A stretch of 36,518 nt of DNA, taken from positions 1 to 36,518 of the forward strand of contig JAICKT010000002.1 of assembly GCA_025927795.1 (NCBI GenBank), in the 5' to 3' direction. This stretch comes from Parafilimonas sp. GTDB taxonomy: Bacteria > Bacteroidota > Bacteroidia > Chitinophagales > Chitinophagaceae. Under the pieces are notes generated by a model, which worked only from the letters and a program-made list of their open reading frames with translations, was not told where the DNA came from and searched no databases. Both the position numbers and the translations under genes were made by a program. Positions 11,126 through 20,071 of the stretch are shown piece by piece (the first letter of the stretch is position 1; the number at the start of each line of letters is the position of its first letter).

Positions 11126-12061
11126 CTACTGCGATAAAACTTCATCCACTAATTGTTTCATTTTTTGCAAACCTGTTTTTGCAACCTGCAATGCATCCTG
11201 CTTCCAGTAAGTTTCATTAAATAGTTCGAGCGATAAAACTTTTGTTCCACCCATGTCTTTCAAATCCTGCAATATTTGTTTAAGCGGTGCTGCTCCGTCG
11301 CCGGGATAAACGCGGTCACTGTCTGTTAATTCTTCTACAGGTTTTGAAGCCGGATAATCGTTGATATGAATAATTTCAATCACTTTACCATTCACCAATT
11401 TCAGGCAATTAAAACCTGAGCCTCCGCGAAAGAGATGAAACACATCCGGTAATATTCGTGCATCTGCATCATCTGCTGCAGCCGCAATGGCAAGTGCTTG
11501 CCCGAAATTATACAACGTGCCCGATGCGCCCCAGAATTCCAGCAGCGGTATAACATTATATTTTTTTCCCATCGCAAGTATTTCACGATATCGCTTACCA
11601 GCAATTTGAAAATTTACCGGCTCATCTTTTTCTACACCTGCAGGTGGCGCTGCAATATGATGACATCCAAGCGCAGCCATCATTTTCATTTCTTCCTCCA
11701 GTTCTGCAAGCCCTGTTTTTCTTTTTGTATCATCATTCACCATCCACTCTGTAAAGCTTATCGCGTCTTCTACAACAAGTTTTTTAGCCTTGATAAAAGC
11801 ATTCAGAGATTGCAAAGAATTTCCCTGGTTCAAATATTCTTTAATATCACTTATCCAAAGTTCAATACCATCGTAGCCAGCCCTTGCAGCAATATCAATT
11901 GTTTTTAGTAAACCGAGTTTTTGACCGCTGATTGTACTTGTGTTCAAACAAAAGCGAAACGGACCTTTTGATGCGACACCAGCGCGTATATATGAAGAAG
12001 GAATGAGCGTTGCCATTGCCGCAGCACCCGATAATTTAATAAGTTCTCTTCTGTTAAGCAT
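11126..12061 (-). CDS. Sugar phosphate isomerase/epimerase (TIM-barrel AP-endonuclease-2-like) with Tat-like signal
   Basis: MLNRRELIKLSGAAAMATLIPSS; CLNTSTI..AARAGYDGIELW, HINDYPA, LSLELFNETYW. Start at 12061 chosen for the RR-containing signal. Confidence 0.87.
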   Translation of the reverse strand: MLNRRELIKLSGAAAMATLIPSSYIRAGVASKGPFRFCLNTSTISGQKLGLLKTIDIAARAGYDGIELWISDIKEYLNQGNSLQSLNAFIKAKKLVVEDAISFTEWMVNDDTKRKTGLAELEEEMKMMAALGCHHIAAPPAGVEKDEPVNFQIAGKRYREILAMGKKYNVIPLLEFWGASGTLYNFGQALAIAAAADDADARILPDVFHLFRGGSGFNCLKLVNGKVIEIIHINDYPASKPVEELTDSDRVYPGDGAAPLKQILQDLKDMGGTKVLSLELFNETYWKQDALQVAKTGLQKMKQLVDEVLSQ

Positions 12062-12189
12062 AACATTATCAATATTAAATAATTCAACAGACACTTTAAT
12101 TTATTGAGGCACGGGCGAAGTTCCCAAAATGTTTGTATGCAGGAAAATAGTTAGCGTTAAACAGGAGAGTAAAAATTTGAGTGAAAATC

Positions 12190-12486
12190 TTACTTCACCA
12201 CAATGTTCGGCATTAAATAAAATTCGTACGTATTTAAACCGGATGTTATTGAAGGATCATTTTCTGCCAGTGTTTTTGCTTCGCTTTCATCGTCCACTTG
12301 TATAATACCCATGCCAAAAGCGCCATCAGGATGAAGCACTGGTCCGAACGCAATTACTTTTCCTTGTGACATTTGTTCTTTCCAATAATTAATATGCTGC
12401 AGCATAATATTTCTTTCATCATGTGTCATATCCTGCGCAAAACTTGCACGTGGCGGAATAAGTTTAAAGAAGTAAGTTTTTTTCAT
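12190..12486 (-). CDS. YCII-related domain protein
   Basis: 98 aa; YWKEQMSQGKVIAFGPVLHPDGAFGMGIIQVDDESEAKTLAENDPSI. Confidence 0.85.
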   Translation of the reverse strand: MKKTYFFKLIPPRASFAQDMTHDERNIMLQHINYWKEQMSQGKVIAFGPVLHPDGAFGMGIIQVDDESEAKTLAENDPSITSGLNTYEFYLMPNIVVK

Positions 12487-12585
12487 AAATAAATTTAATA
12501 ATCAAAAATGTTATTGCGGGAAAGAATGACGAAGCAATCTATTTTATTATTTAAGAGTACTTCTGTAATGCACAATGATGGTAAA

Positions 12586-13923
12586 TTAAATTTTTATACT
12601 CTTCCATTTATTACTTTGAATATATAAATAAGATGGAATAAGTAATGCAATCCAGTAAATCCATTCACTCATCCAGCCAATGCTGATAGATAAATTAAAA
12701 TATTCCATCACAGTATAAACATAAATGCAATAAATAGTGATAGCAATTATTTCAACAATAAGATTGCGTCTTGTATTACCAACACCAACAACTGCATTCA
12801 GCCAAACCACAGAAACAGATTGCAGAATCAGCGCCAGCGAAATAATTCTTGTAACAGGCATTGCAGCAAGAATAAAACTTTCGCTTTGTCCGTAAATACT
12901 TAAAAATGGTTTTGTAAAAAGATTGATAAGTAACGAAATACTTACTGAAAACAGCAATGCAATCTTCATTATCTTAAATACAAGTTCTTTAACGCGATGC
13001 TGCAATTGCTGACCAATAACATTGCTCACCATACTGTTGGATGCGGATGCAAACGACCATGCAAAACATCCGAAAATGCCAAACATATTGCGCATGATAT
13101 TAGATATAGCAAGCGGCTCCGTGCCATGATGTTCGATCAGTATATAAAAAAATTCCCAGCTTGCCACGCTAATGGCGAACTGAATCATAATGGGTGATGA
13201 TTGCTTCAGTATAAGTTTTATGGAGTTGCGGTTTAAAGCCGCGCTTTTATACATATGCAGTTGTTTACTGATGCCTTTAAAATGTATCACCGAAAAAATA
13301 GTAACCAATCCTGTAAACTCTGCAATAATAGATGCATAGGCAGCACCATTAAAACCCAATTCAGGAAAACCAAAATGACCGAAGATAAATGCGTAATCAA
13401 AAAATATATTGGCAACGGTTTCTGCCAGCGTACCAATAATTAAATATTTACTTTGATTAATGCTTATGAGCAAAGCATTGCGCATTTGATAGACGTATAA
13501 AAAAAATAATCCCCAAATACGAATACGCAAAAATGAAATCGCCATTTGAATATCCTGCCCGTTATGCAAAGCGCTTTTTAAAACAGCCGGCGCAATAAAA
13601 TATGTAATGAGAATGCTGATAATTGCAAACACAATTGCTATGCGCACTGCCTGCAAAAAAAGTAAACCAATTTCTTCAATGCGGTTCTCTCCTGCCCTTC
13701 TGCTCATCAGCGATTGCAAGCCGCTGCTCAATCCAAAACCAATTACACCAAACACCAAATAATAAATGCCGGTAATGCCTGCAATACCCAGCGCCTGCTC
13801 GCTTAAATGTCCAAGAAAAATATTGTTCGTAACAAAATTGATGTTGGGCACAAGAATAGAAAGAGCAACCGGCAATGCGATGCGCAATATTTGTTTGTTG
13901 CTTATTTCTACCTGCAGTTTCAT
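12586..13923 (-). CDS. MATE family efflux transporter
   Basis: 445 aa, about 12 TM; ISNKQILRIALPVALSILVPNINFVTNNIFLGHLSEQALGIAGI typical MatE N-terminus. Confidence 0.92.
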   Translation of the reverse strand: MKLQVEISNKQILRIALPVALSILVPNINFVTNNIFLGHLSEQALGIAGITGIYYLVFGVIGFGLSSGLQSLMSRRAGENRIEEIGLLFLQAVRIAIVFAIISILITYFIAPAVLKSALHNGQDIQMAISFLRIRIWGLFFLYVYQMRNALLISINQSKYLIIGTLAETVANIFFDYAFIFGHFGFPELGFNGAAYASIIAEFTGLVTIFSVIHFKGISKQLHMYKSAALNRNSIKLILKQSSPIMIQFAISVASWEFFYILIEHHGTEPLAISNIMRNMFGIFGCFAWSFASASNSMVSNVIGQQLQHRVKELVFKIMKIALLFSVSISLLINLFTKPFLSIYGQSESFILAAMPVTRIISLALILQSVSVVWLNAVVGVGNTRRNLIVEIIAITIYCIYVYTVMEYFNLSISIGWMSEWIYWIALLIPSYLYIQSNKWKSIKI

Positions 13924-14003
13924 CCGGATGTTTTTCGTCTTTTATTTGCCAGATGAAATTCGCCATTATGGCTCATTTCATTGGGGCGGCAAAGCTAATA
14001 TTA

Positions 14004-14034
14004 GAATGATGAATGATAAATTATGAATGATAAA
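14004..14034. repeat. Heptad-periodic direct repeat GAATGAT GAATGAT AAATTAT GAATGAT AAA
   Basis: 7-bp register read directly. Confidence 0.7.
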
Positions 14035-14060
14035 TGTTTTTATTATTGATTAATTCACAT

Positions 14061-14081
14061 TCATAACTCATAATTCATAAT
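14061..14081. repeat. Heptad direct repeat TCATAAC TCATAAT TCATAAT, inverted relative to 14004-14034
   Basis: Read directly; reverse complement ATTATGA occurs in the 14004-14034 block. Confidence 0.7.
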
Positions 14082-14092
14082 TATTTTTACGC

Positions 14093-14443
14093 ATGGAGCC
14101 GCTTCAGGAAGAAATAAATTTAGAATTACCGCAACCGGAACCGGTAAAAGAAAAAGCAAGCAGGCTGCGATTTTTTTTCAGGCTTGCATTTATCTGTAAC
14201 ATTTTTTTTATTGTTTGTATGATATTGCGGTATACAACGCTGCCTAAATACTTACCACAACCAATAATTGAATTTTCTATCATTTTAGGATGGCCGGCAA
14301 TACTTATCAATCTTATCAATTTTATTCTTGCATTAATTTTAATTTCACGCATCAGGCGCAGGCAAATTCCGCTCTGGCTTTTATACGCAAACATTATTTG
14401 TTTTATTCTCGAAATTTATTTTTTCTTTATACTGCATGATTAA
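14093..14443 (+). CDS. Small membrane protein of unknown function
   Basis: 116 aa, about 3 hydrophobic helices; overlaps the next CDS by 8 bp, suggesting translational coupling. Confidence 0.7.
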   Translation: MEPLQEEINLELPQPEPVKEKASRLRFFFRLAFICNIFFIVCMILRYTTLPKYLPQPIIEFSIILGWPAILINLINFILALILISRIRRRQIPLWLLYANIICFILEIYFFFILHD

Positions 14444-15245
14444 TCAAATATTAAAAGACAAACCAACCAAACTGTTTCTTGGCTTCACTGCATTTTTTGT
14501 TGCAAATGCTTTGATAGCAGAATGCATCGGCACGAAAATATTTTCGCTGGAAAAATTGTTTGGCTTAACGCCATCGAACATTACATTGTTTGGTGAGAAA
14601 GGATTATCATTTAATCTTACCTGCGGTGTTTTATTGTGGCCGTTAGAATTTGTAATGACAGATATTGTAAATGAATTCTACGGACCAAAAGCTGTTCGCC
14701 GCATTAGTTACACGGCTGTTATTTTAATCAGTTATGCATTCTTAATGTTTTATGGAAGCATCCATGTGCCGCCTGCAGATTTTTGGATAACCACCAATCA
14801 AACCAAAGGCATTGACAATATGCAAACTGCTTTCAACGGAATTTTTGGACAAGGTATGTGGATCATTCTCGGAAGCCTTACTGCATTTTTAGTAAGCCAG
14901 ATTGTTGACGTAACTGTTTTCCATCACATAAAAAGAAGAACAGGCGAAAAATATGTGTGGTTGCGCTCAACAGGTTCTACATTGGTTTCGCAATTAGTAG
15001 ATAGTTATATTGTATTAACCATTGCATTTAAATTTGGCAGTAACTGGACATGGCCGGAAATATTTGCAGTAGGCACAATGAACTACATTTATAAATTCAC
15101 GCTTGCTATTATTTTAACGCCGGTAATTGTTATTGCTGAAAAAAGAATTGAAAAATATGTGGGTCATAAAACAGCAATGCAAATGAAAAGAGCAGCGATG
15201 GGGCAAGCGCCTGATGCGTTTGAAAATATACCAACAGCAGGATAA
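14436..15245 (+). CDS. yhhQ: Queuosine precursor transporter (YhhQ/VUT_1 family)
   Basis: FVANALIAECIGTKIFSL..., LLWPLEFVMTDIVNEFYG, LVSQLVDSYIVLTIAF. Confidence 0.93.
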   Translation: MINQILKDKPTKLFLGFTAFFVANALIAECIGTKIFSLEKLFGLTPSNITLFGEKGLSFNLTCGVLLWPLEFVMTDIVNEFYGPKAVRRISYTAVILISYAFLMFYGSIHVPPADFWITTNQTKGIDNMQTAFNGIFGQGMWIILGSLTAFLVSQIVDVTVFHHIKRRTGEKYVWLRSTGSTLVSQLVDSYIVLTIAFKFGSNWTWPEIFAVGTMNYIYKFTLAIILTPVIVIAEKRIEKYVGHKTAMQMKRAAMGQAPDAFENIPTAG

Positions 15246-15246
15246 A

Positions 15247-15281
15247 ACAGTTTACAGTTTACAGTTTACAGTTTACAGTTT
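15247..15281. repeat. Perfect heptanucleotide tandem repeat (ACAGTTT)x5
   Basis: Five exact copies read directly, followed by a degenerate TCAGTTA. Confidence 0.95.
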
Positions 15282-15309
15282 TCAGTTAATTCACTTTCTT
15301 GGATAGTTT

Positions 15310-15975
15310 ATGCATTCTTATCTTCTTCCTTTAGAAAAAATTTTTCAGCAGCAGGCAAACAAAACAAAAGCAGCCGGTGCGAAAGCGTATCTTTTAAACC
15401 AGTTTGAATTTTATGGTATTGCAATGGCTGAACGCAGAAAAATTTGCAAAGAGTTTATCAAAGCAAATCCAATATCATCCATAACAGAAGTTGAAAAAAT
15501 TGTAAAAGAAGCCTGGCAGTTACCGCAAAGAGAATGGCAATATTTCGGCATTGAATTATTAGCCCATTATAAAAAGCAATGGAAAATTTCAACCATAAAA
15601 ATTATTGAATATTGTATTACGCATAAAAGCTGGTGGGATACAGTTGACAGCATCGCAGATGCATGGGCAGGTGAATATTTTAAATTATTTCCTGAACAAA
15701 TTATAAGCATTACCGGCAAGTGGAACCTATCGGAAAACATGTGGCTGCAACGCTGCAGTTTATTGTTTCAGAAAAAATATAAAGACAAAACGGATACAAA
15801 ATTGTTTTCAAAATATATTAAACGCCATGCGTCTTCAAAAGAATTTTTTATTCGTAAAGCAATTGGCTGGTCGTTGAGAGAATATGCAAAAACAAATCCG
15901 TTATGGGTAAAAAAATTTGTTGAATCAAATGAACTTTCACCACTTAGTAAACGCGAAGCACTAAAACATTTTTAA
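15310..15975 (+). CDS. DNA alkylation repair (AlkD-like HEAT) protein
   Basis: MAERRKICKEFIK, REWQYFGIELLAHYKK, HKSWWDTVDSIADAWAGEYF, FFIRKAIGWSLREYAKTNP. Confidence 0.92.
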   Translation: MHSYLLPLEKIFQQQANKTKAAGAKAYLLNQFEFYGIAMAERRKICKEFIKANPISSITEVEKIVKEAWQLPQREWQYFGIELLAHYKKQWKISTIKIIEYCITHKSWWDTVDSIADAWAGEYFKLFPEQIISITGKWNLSENMWLQRCSLLFQKKYKDKTDTKLFSKYIKRHASSKEFFIRKAIGWSLREYAKTNPLWVKKFVESNELSPLSKREALKHF

Positions 15976-15976
15976 T

Positions 15977-16447
15977 TCACGATTGAACACTTTCTCTTAA
16001 CATCTTTACTACAATTTTATCTATAGGCAATGAAACAGCCTCTTCATTAAAATCATTCCAGTCAATCCATCTTAATACTTCACTTTGCCCATGAGGGTCT
16101 GAGATTTGATGCAACTCAAAATCGAAAACTTTTGTTTTAATATTTAATCCGCTTACATTTTCTGCATGCACAAAATAATAGATGGAAACAATTTGGTCGT
16201 TTGGATTAAATGCAGATTGCTGGTAATAATCGGTTGTATAAAGATGTTCGCCAACTATAACATCCAAGCCTGTTTCTTCTTTAAACTCACGCTTTAAACA
16301 ATCACGCGTTCCTTCACCTAACTCCATGCCGCCACCAGGAAACTTAGTAAAATAATCGCCGCGAATAAATTCATCGCTTACTAAAACACGTTTATTTTCG
16401 TCCATTAAAATTCCGTAAACACGGATCGTAAATTTTGTAATTGCCAT
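15977..16447 (-). CDS. Nudix hydrolase
   Basis: Nudix box GGGMELGEGTRDCLKREFKEETGLDV. Confidence 0.94.
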   Translation of the reverse strand: MAITKFTIRVYGILMDENKRVLVSDEFIRGDYFTKFPGGGMELGEGTRDCLKREFKEETGLDVIVGEHLYTTDYYQQSAFNPNDQIVSIYYFVHAENVSGLNIKTKVFDFELHQISDPHGQSEVLRWIDWNDFNEEAVSLPIDKIVVKMLRESVQS

Positions 16448-16513
16448 TTTGCAAGTTTACTAAATATCATTTGCGACTTTAGAACATTTATATTTATCAA
16501 CTGAAATTATTTT

Positions 16514-17359
16514 ATGAAACCAATACTTACATTTTACTTTTTTATTTTATGTTTTAATATTCTATCTGCACAGCAATCACCGTTTGATACAACAATTTAT
16601 GGAAGAAATGATGCAGCCGGTCATTGGTTGCAAACACGCGGCTTCAAAATGTATTACGAAACTTACGGGCAAGGCGAACCGCTTTTAATTATTCATGGCA
16701 ACGGTGGTTCCATCAATAACTTTCTTTATCAAATTCCCTATTTCTCAAAAGAATACAAAGTGATATTGGCTGATAGCAGGTCGCAGGGAAAATCTGTTGA
16801 TAATAGCGATTCTTTAAGTTATGAAATGATAACGGATGATTTGAATGCATTACTCGATTCGCTGCATCTTGATTCATGTTATGTTATTGGATGGAGCGAT
16901 GGCGGCATTGAAGGTTTAATGCTTGCTATCCGTCATCCGGATAAAGTAAAAAAACTTGCTGTAACGGGCGCAAATCTTACACCTGATACAAGTGCTGTTG
17001 ACCCGTTTGTTTATAACTGGGCAATGAATTATAATAAACAATTAGCAGCGATGCCAACAACCGACACAGTTAAAACTATGCGCAAGCTGGCACATTTGCT
17101 TTCTTATGAACCACACATTTCATTAGAACAATTGCACACAATTAAATGTCCTGCGCTTATCATCGGCGGCGACCATGATGTATTGTTACCAAAACATACT
17201 ATGCTTATTGCAGACAATATTGAAAAATCTTATTTATGGATTATTCCAAACTCCGGTCATTCAACACCGATATTTAAAAAAGACCAGTTTAATGCGGTGG
17301 TGGATGATTTCTTTAAAACACCTTACAGAAAGATTGAAGGGTTTGGAAGGTTTGAATAA
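16514..17359 (+). CDS. Secreted alpha/beta hydrolase
   Basis: Signal peptide ending SAQQ; HGNGGSINNF; nucleophile elbow VIGWSDGGIEG; C-terminal NSGHSTP. Confidence 0.93.
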   Translation: MKPILTFYFFILCFNILSAQQSPFDTTIYGRNDAAGHWLQTRGFKMYYETYGQGEPLLIIHGNGGSINNFLYQIPYFSKEYKVILADSRSQGKSVDNSDSLSYEMITDDLNALLDSLHLDSCYVIGWSDGGIEGLMLAIRHPDKVKKLAVTGANLTPDTSAVDPFVYNWAMNYNKQLAAMPTTDTVKTMRKLAHLLSYEPHISLEQLHTIKCPALIIGGDHDVLLPKHTMLIADNIEKSYLWIIPNSGHSTPIFKKDQFNAVVDDFFKTPYRKIEGFGRFE

Positions 17360-17360
17360 A

Positions 17361-17478
17361 GACCTCATCCCAACCCTTCTCCAAAGGAGAAGGGCAAGAA
17401 AGCGTTTGATTATTTCAACAACTTTAAATTATCATGTTCTCAAAAGTCCTCTCCCTTGGAGAGAATTTAGGTGAGGTC
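17361..17478. repeat. Nested palindromic intergenic element (REP/BIME-like)
   Basis: Outer ends GACCTCATCC... and ...TTAGGTGAGGTC are imperfect inverted repeats; each half holds its own hairpin: CCCTTCTCC-AAA-GGAGAAGGG and CTCTCC-CTT-GGAGAG. Confidence 0.75.
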
Positions 17479-17497
17479 TAATTAAAATTTGATTAGT

Positions 17498-18502
17498 CTA
17501 AAAATAAGAAAGGCATTCATTCACCATATTTTTACTGCCGATAAAAACCGGCGTACGCTGATGCAAGTCGTTCGGTTGAATATCAACAATGCGCATTTCA
17601 CCATTGCTCGCTTTGCCGCCAGCCACCTCTATAATAAATGCAAACGGATTACACTCATACATTAAACGCAACTTACCATTTGGCTTATTCATTTTTCCCG
17701 GATACATAAAAATGCCACCCTTAATTAATGTGCGGTGCAAGTCTGCAACCATGCTTCCAATGTAACGGTTTGTATATGGTCCGCCATCTTTTTCAGTTTT
17801 CTTTTGACAGCATGTTATATAATCCTGTACAGGTTTATCATACTTAAAAAAGTTGCCATGATTCACAGAATAAATTTTTCCATCAGGCGGACATTTTATA
17901 TCAGGGTGACTTAAACAAAACTCACCAATTTCAGGATCGAGTGTAAAACCATTTACACCTCTGCGTGTTGCATATACCAGCATCGTTGATGAACCATACA
18001 CTACATATCCTGCAGCAACCTGTGCAATACCCGGTTGTAGAAAATCATTTTTATCACAAGGCGTTCCTTTCTTGCTAATGCGCTTATAAATTCCAAAAAT
18101 GGTTCCGATAGAAATATTCGTATCAATGTTCGCGCTGCCATCAAGCGGGTCAAACATTACAACATATTTACTTTGATTACTCATCTCGTCATCAAACACA
18201 ACAATATCATCCAACTCTTCACTGCCAATGCCAGCACAACTAACGCCATGTTTCAAAACCGCAATCATTTGATTATTCGCATACACATCCATCTTCTTCA
18301 CATCTTCGCCCTGCACATTTACATCACCCGTTTCGCCCAGCATATCAACCAAACCAATTTTGTTTACTTCGGCATTTATGCGTTTTGCGGCAAGCCCAAT
18401 GTCGCGCAGCAACGCACTCAATTCTCCGGTAGCATTTGGTATTGTTCTGAAAGCGCGAATAGTAAATTCATCAAGCGTTAGTACGTTCCTGTTTACAGCC
18501 AT
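17498..18502 (-). CDS. fbp: Fructose-1,6-bisphosphatase class I
   Basis: VVMFDPLDGSANIDTNISIGTIFGIY, GGIFMYPGKMNKPNGKLRLMYECNPFAFIIEVAGGKAS. Confidence 0.97.
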   Translation of the reverse strand: MAVNRNVLTLDEFTIRAFRTIPNATGELSALLRDIGLAAKRINAEVNKIGLVDMLGETGDVNVQGEDVKKMDVYANNQMIAVLKHGVSCAGIGSEELDDIVVFDDEMSNQSKYVVMFDPLDGSANIDTNISIGTIFGIYKRISKKGTPCDKNDFLQPGIAQVAAGYVVYGSSTMLVYATRRGVNGFTLDPEIGEFCLSHPDIKCPPDGKIYSVNHGNFFKYDKPVQDYITCCQKKTEKDGGPYTNRYIGSMVADLHRTLIKGGIFMYPGKMNKPNGKLRLMYECNPFAFIIEVAGGKASNGEMRIVDIQPNDLHQRTPVFIGSKNMVNECLSYF

Positions 18503-18527
18503 ACAATCGTTTGATGCAAATGTAACA

Positions 18528-18555
18528 GTGAATGGTGAATGGTAAATAGTGAATG
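18528..18555. repeat. Heptad direct repeat GTGAATG GTGAATG GTAAATA GTGAATG
   Basis: Read directly in exact 7-bp register, upstream of fbp. Confidence 0.8.
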
Positions 18556-18675
18556 TAACACAGGAATATTTGATGGTGTCTCAGTTTGAAATAAATATTT
18601 GGATTCACCCGTTCAACTAACGCCTTATCTAAAAAGATGGAAAATTATTGCTATGCTATTGCGCTGCAGTTTGTA

Positions 18676-19398
18676 TTATTTCGCATCAAATTTGCGAATA
18701 TCTTGCGCCTTATCAAAAGTTACCAAACAACTATCCAGCGGTTGACCTTGACTGTAAATGCAGTCGCAAAAAATTTCGCATGCTGCAGGGTTTTTGCTGG
18801 AAGCACATTGATTTCTGCACTCGGCTTCAGAGTTTCCCGGTACAATTTCATATAAATAAAAAGTGCCGATAATGATAATGGCTAAGACTGTAAAGACACC
18901 TCCAAAAAAAATAATTCGAAGGCGCTTACCCAAGGGCTTTTTTAATACATGAGAATCTGTTTTTTGCTGCTTAAATGGTAGAATATATTTTAAACGATCA
19001 TAATCCCAAATCAATAAAAACAAGCTTGCCAATACCATCATTGTTATAAGCCGGGTGCCATCAAATCGGGTAGCATAAGTAAGCACACAAATATTTAGAA
19101 TGATGGGGAAATACATCAGTGCACCAAGAAGAGAAGTTCGCGGAACGAGTAACAATATAGCTGTTACAATTTGAACAATTCCAATAAAGGTGTAGTAATA
19201 TCCTGTTAAATATAAGGCATCGAGGTAATGCCCTAAAGGATTGTTGGAAGGCAAGCCAGCTGCAAATCGCTCACCCATTATTTTAACGATGCCTGCCGGA
19301 ATAAAGCTCGCTGCCAAAGCAATGCGACAAAAAACAGCAAACCCCTTAAACCATTTATCAGCCTTAGCTTCATAGTATATTTCTTCAATTCTATTCAT
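18676..19398 (-). CDS. DoxX-like membrane protein with Cys-rich C-terminal tail
   Basis: ALAASFIPAGIVKIMGERF..., GYYYTFIGIVQIVTAILLLVPRTSLLGALMYFPIILNICVLT; tail ECRNQCASSKNPAACEIFCDCIYSQGQPLDSC. Confidence 0.8.
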   Translation of the reverse strand: MNRIEEIYYEAKADKWFKGFAVFCRIALAASFIPAGIVKIMGERFAAGLPSNNPLGHYLDALYLTGYYYTFIGIVQIVTAILLLVPRTSLLGALMYFPIILNICVLTYATRFDGTRLITMMVLASLFLLIWDYDRLKYILPFKQQKTDSHVLKKPLGKRLRIIFFGGVFTVLAIIIIGTFYLYEIVPGNSEAECRNQCASSKNPAACEIFCDCIYSQGQPLDSCLVTFDKAQDIRKFDAK

Positions 19399-19474
19399 AA
19401 CTGTATATTAATGACGTAACACAGAACGTTTTGGCGGATTTACTCAAATCATCCATCGCGATATGCTGATGCCG

Positions 19475-19816
19475 CTAAAATTCATTTCTTTTTCGAATGT
19501 TTATTTTACTGAGGAAATAATAAAGAACCAATGCCATGGCTGTCCAGTAGAAGGCAAAGGCGAAAACCAAAACCGGAGGTGCAGGGTCCGAATCTTTAGC
19601 TAAAAACGACAAGGGCGCTATCAAAACAAATTTGATAGGATATAAAATTATGGCTATGGTGCTTTTCCAACCTACTGATGATCCAGTTCCCGGGAACCAC
19701 TCGCCGTTTGCGGGAAAGAGCCGGACCTCGGGTCCCAAAAGAGAATTAGAAATAAATTGAAAAGCAAATGCCGAAACGAGGAAGATAATAACGAATCTTG
19801 TTCTTGAAATCTTCAC
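19475..19816 (-). CDS. Hypothetical small membrane protein
   Basis: 113 aa with 3 hydrophobic segments; no recognised domain. Confidence 0.6.
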   Translation of the reverse strand: MKISRTRFVIIFLVSAFAFQFISNSLLGPEVRLFPANGEWFPGTGSSVGWKSTIAIILYPIKFVLIAPLSFLAKDSDPAPPVLVFAFAFYWTAMALVLYYFLSKINIRKRNEF

Positions 19817-19950
19817 GATAATTAAGTTTTTGTGATTTCTAAAAGCACTTTGTGATTCAAAGTTAAATAGAAATCACTTTTCCTTTCAAAGTTTTTAAAA
19901 AACTTCTCCCCTCTATATAAACAGCGAAGAAGTTTCCAACTGAAGCTGCA

Positions 19951-19971
19951 AACCGTAAACTATAAACTATA
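19951..19971. repeat. Degenerate heptad repeat AACCGTA AACTATA AACTATA
   Basis: 7-bp register read directly upstream of the aspartate kinase gene. Confidence 0.5.
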
Positions 19972-19979
19972 ACTCCCGC

Positions 19980-19987
19980 TATCTTTG
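19980..19987 (+). promoter_or_regulatory. Possible Bacteroidota -7 promoter element TATCTTTG
   Basis: Matches TAnnTTTG consensus about 85 bp upstream of the aspartate kinase ATG; no clear -33 TTG seen. Confidence 0.45.
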
Positions 19988-20013
19988 CGCACTTTAATAA
20001 CAACATTTCATTA

Positions 20014-20046
20014 AGACCTAACAGGTTTTTGAAACCTTTTAGGTCT
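20014..20046. repeat. Short palindromic repeat AGACCTAACAGGTTT-TTG-AAACCTTTTAGGTCT
   Basis: 15-bp arms with one mismatch, 3-nt loop, in the leader of the aspartate kinase gene. Confidence 0.8.
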
Positions 20047-20071
20047 GTGCAATCACACTTTAATAAACAAT

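Noticed and set aside
17175-17474. 99-aa plus-strand ORF
   Set aside because: Out-of-frame overlap with the alpha/beta hydrolase that extends through the palindromic repeat at 17361-17478; not a gene.
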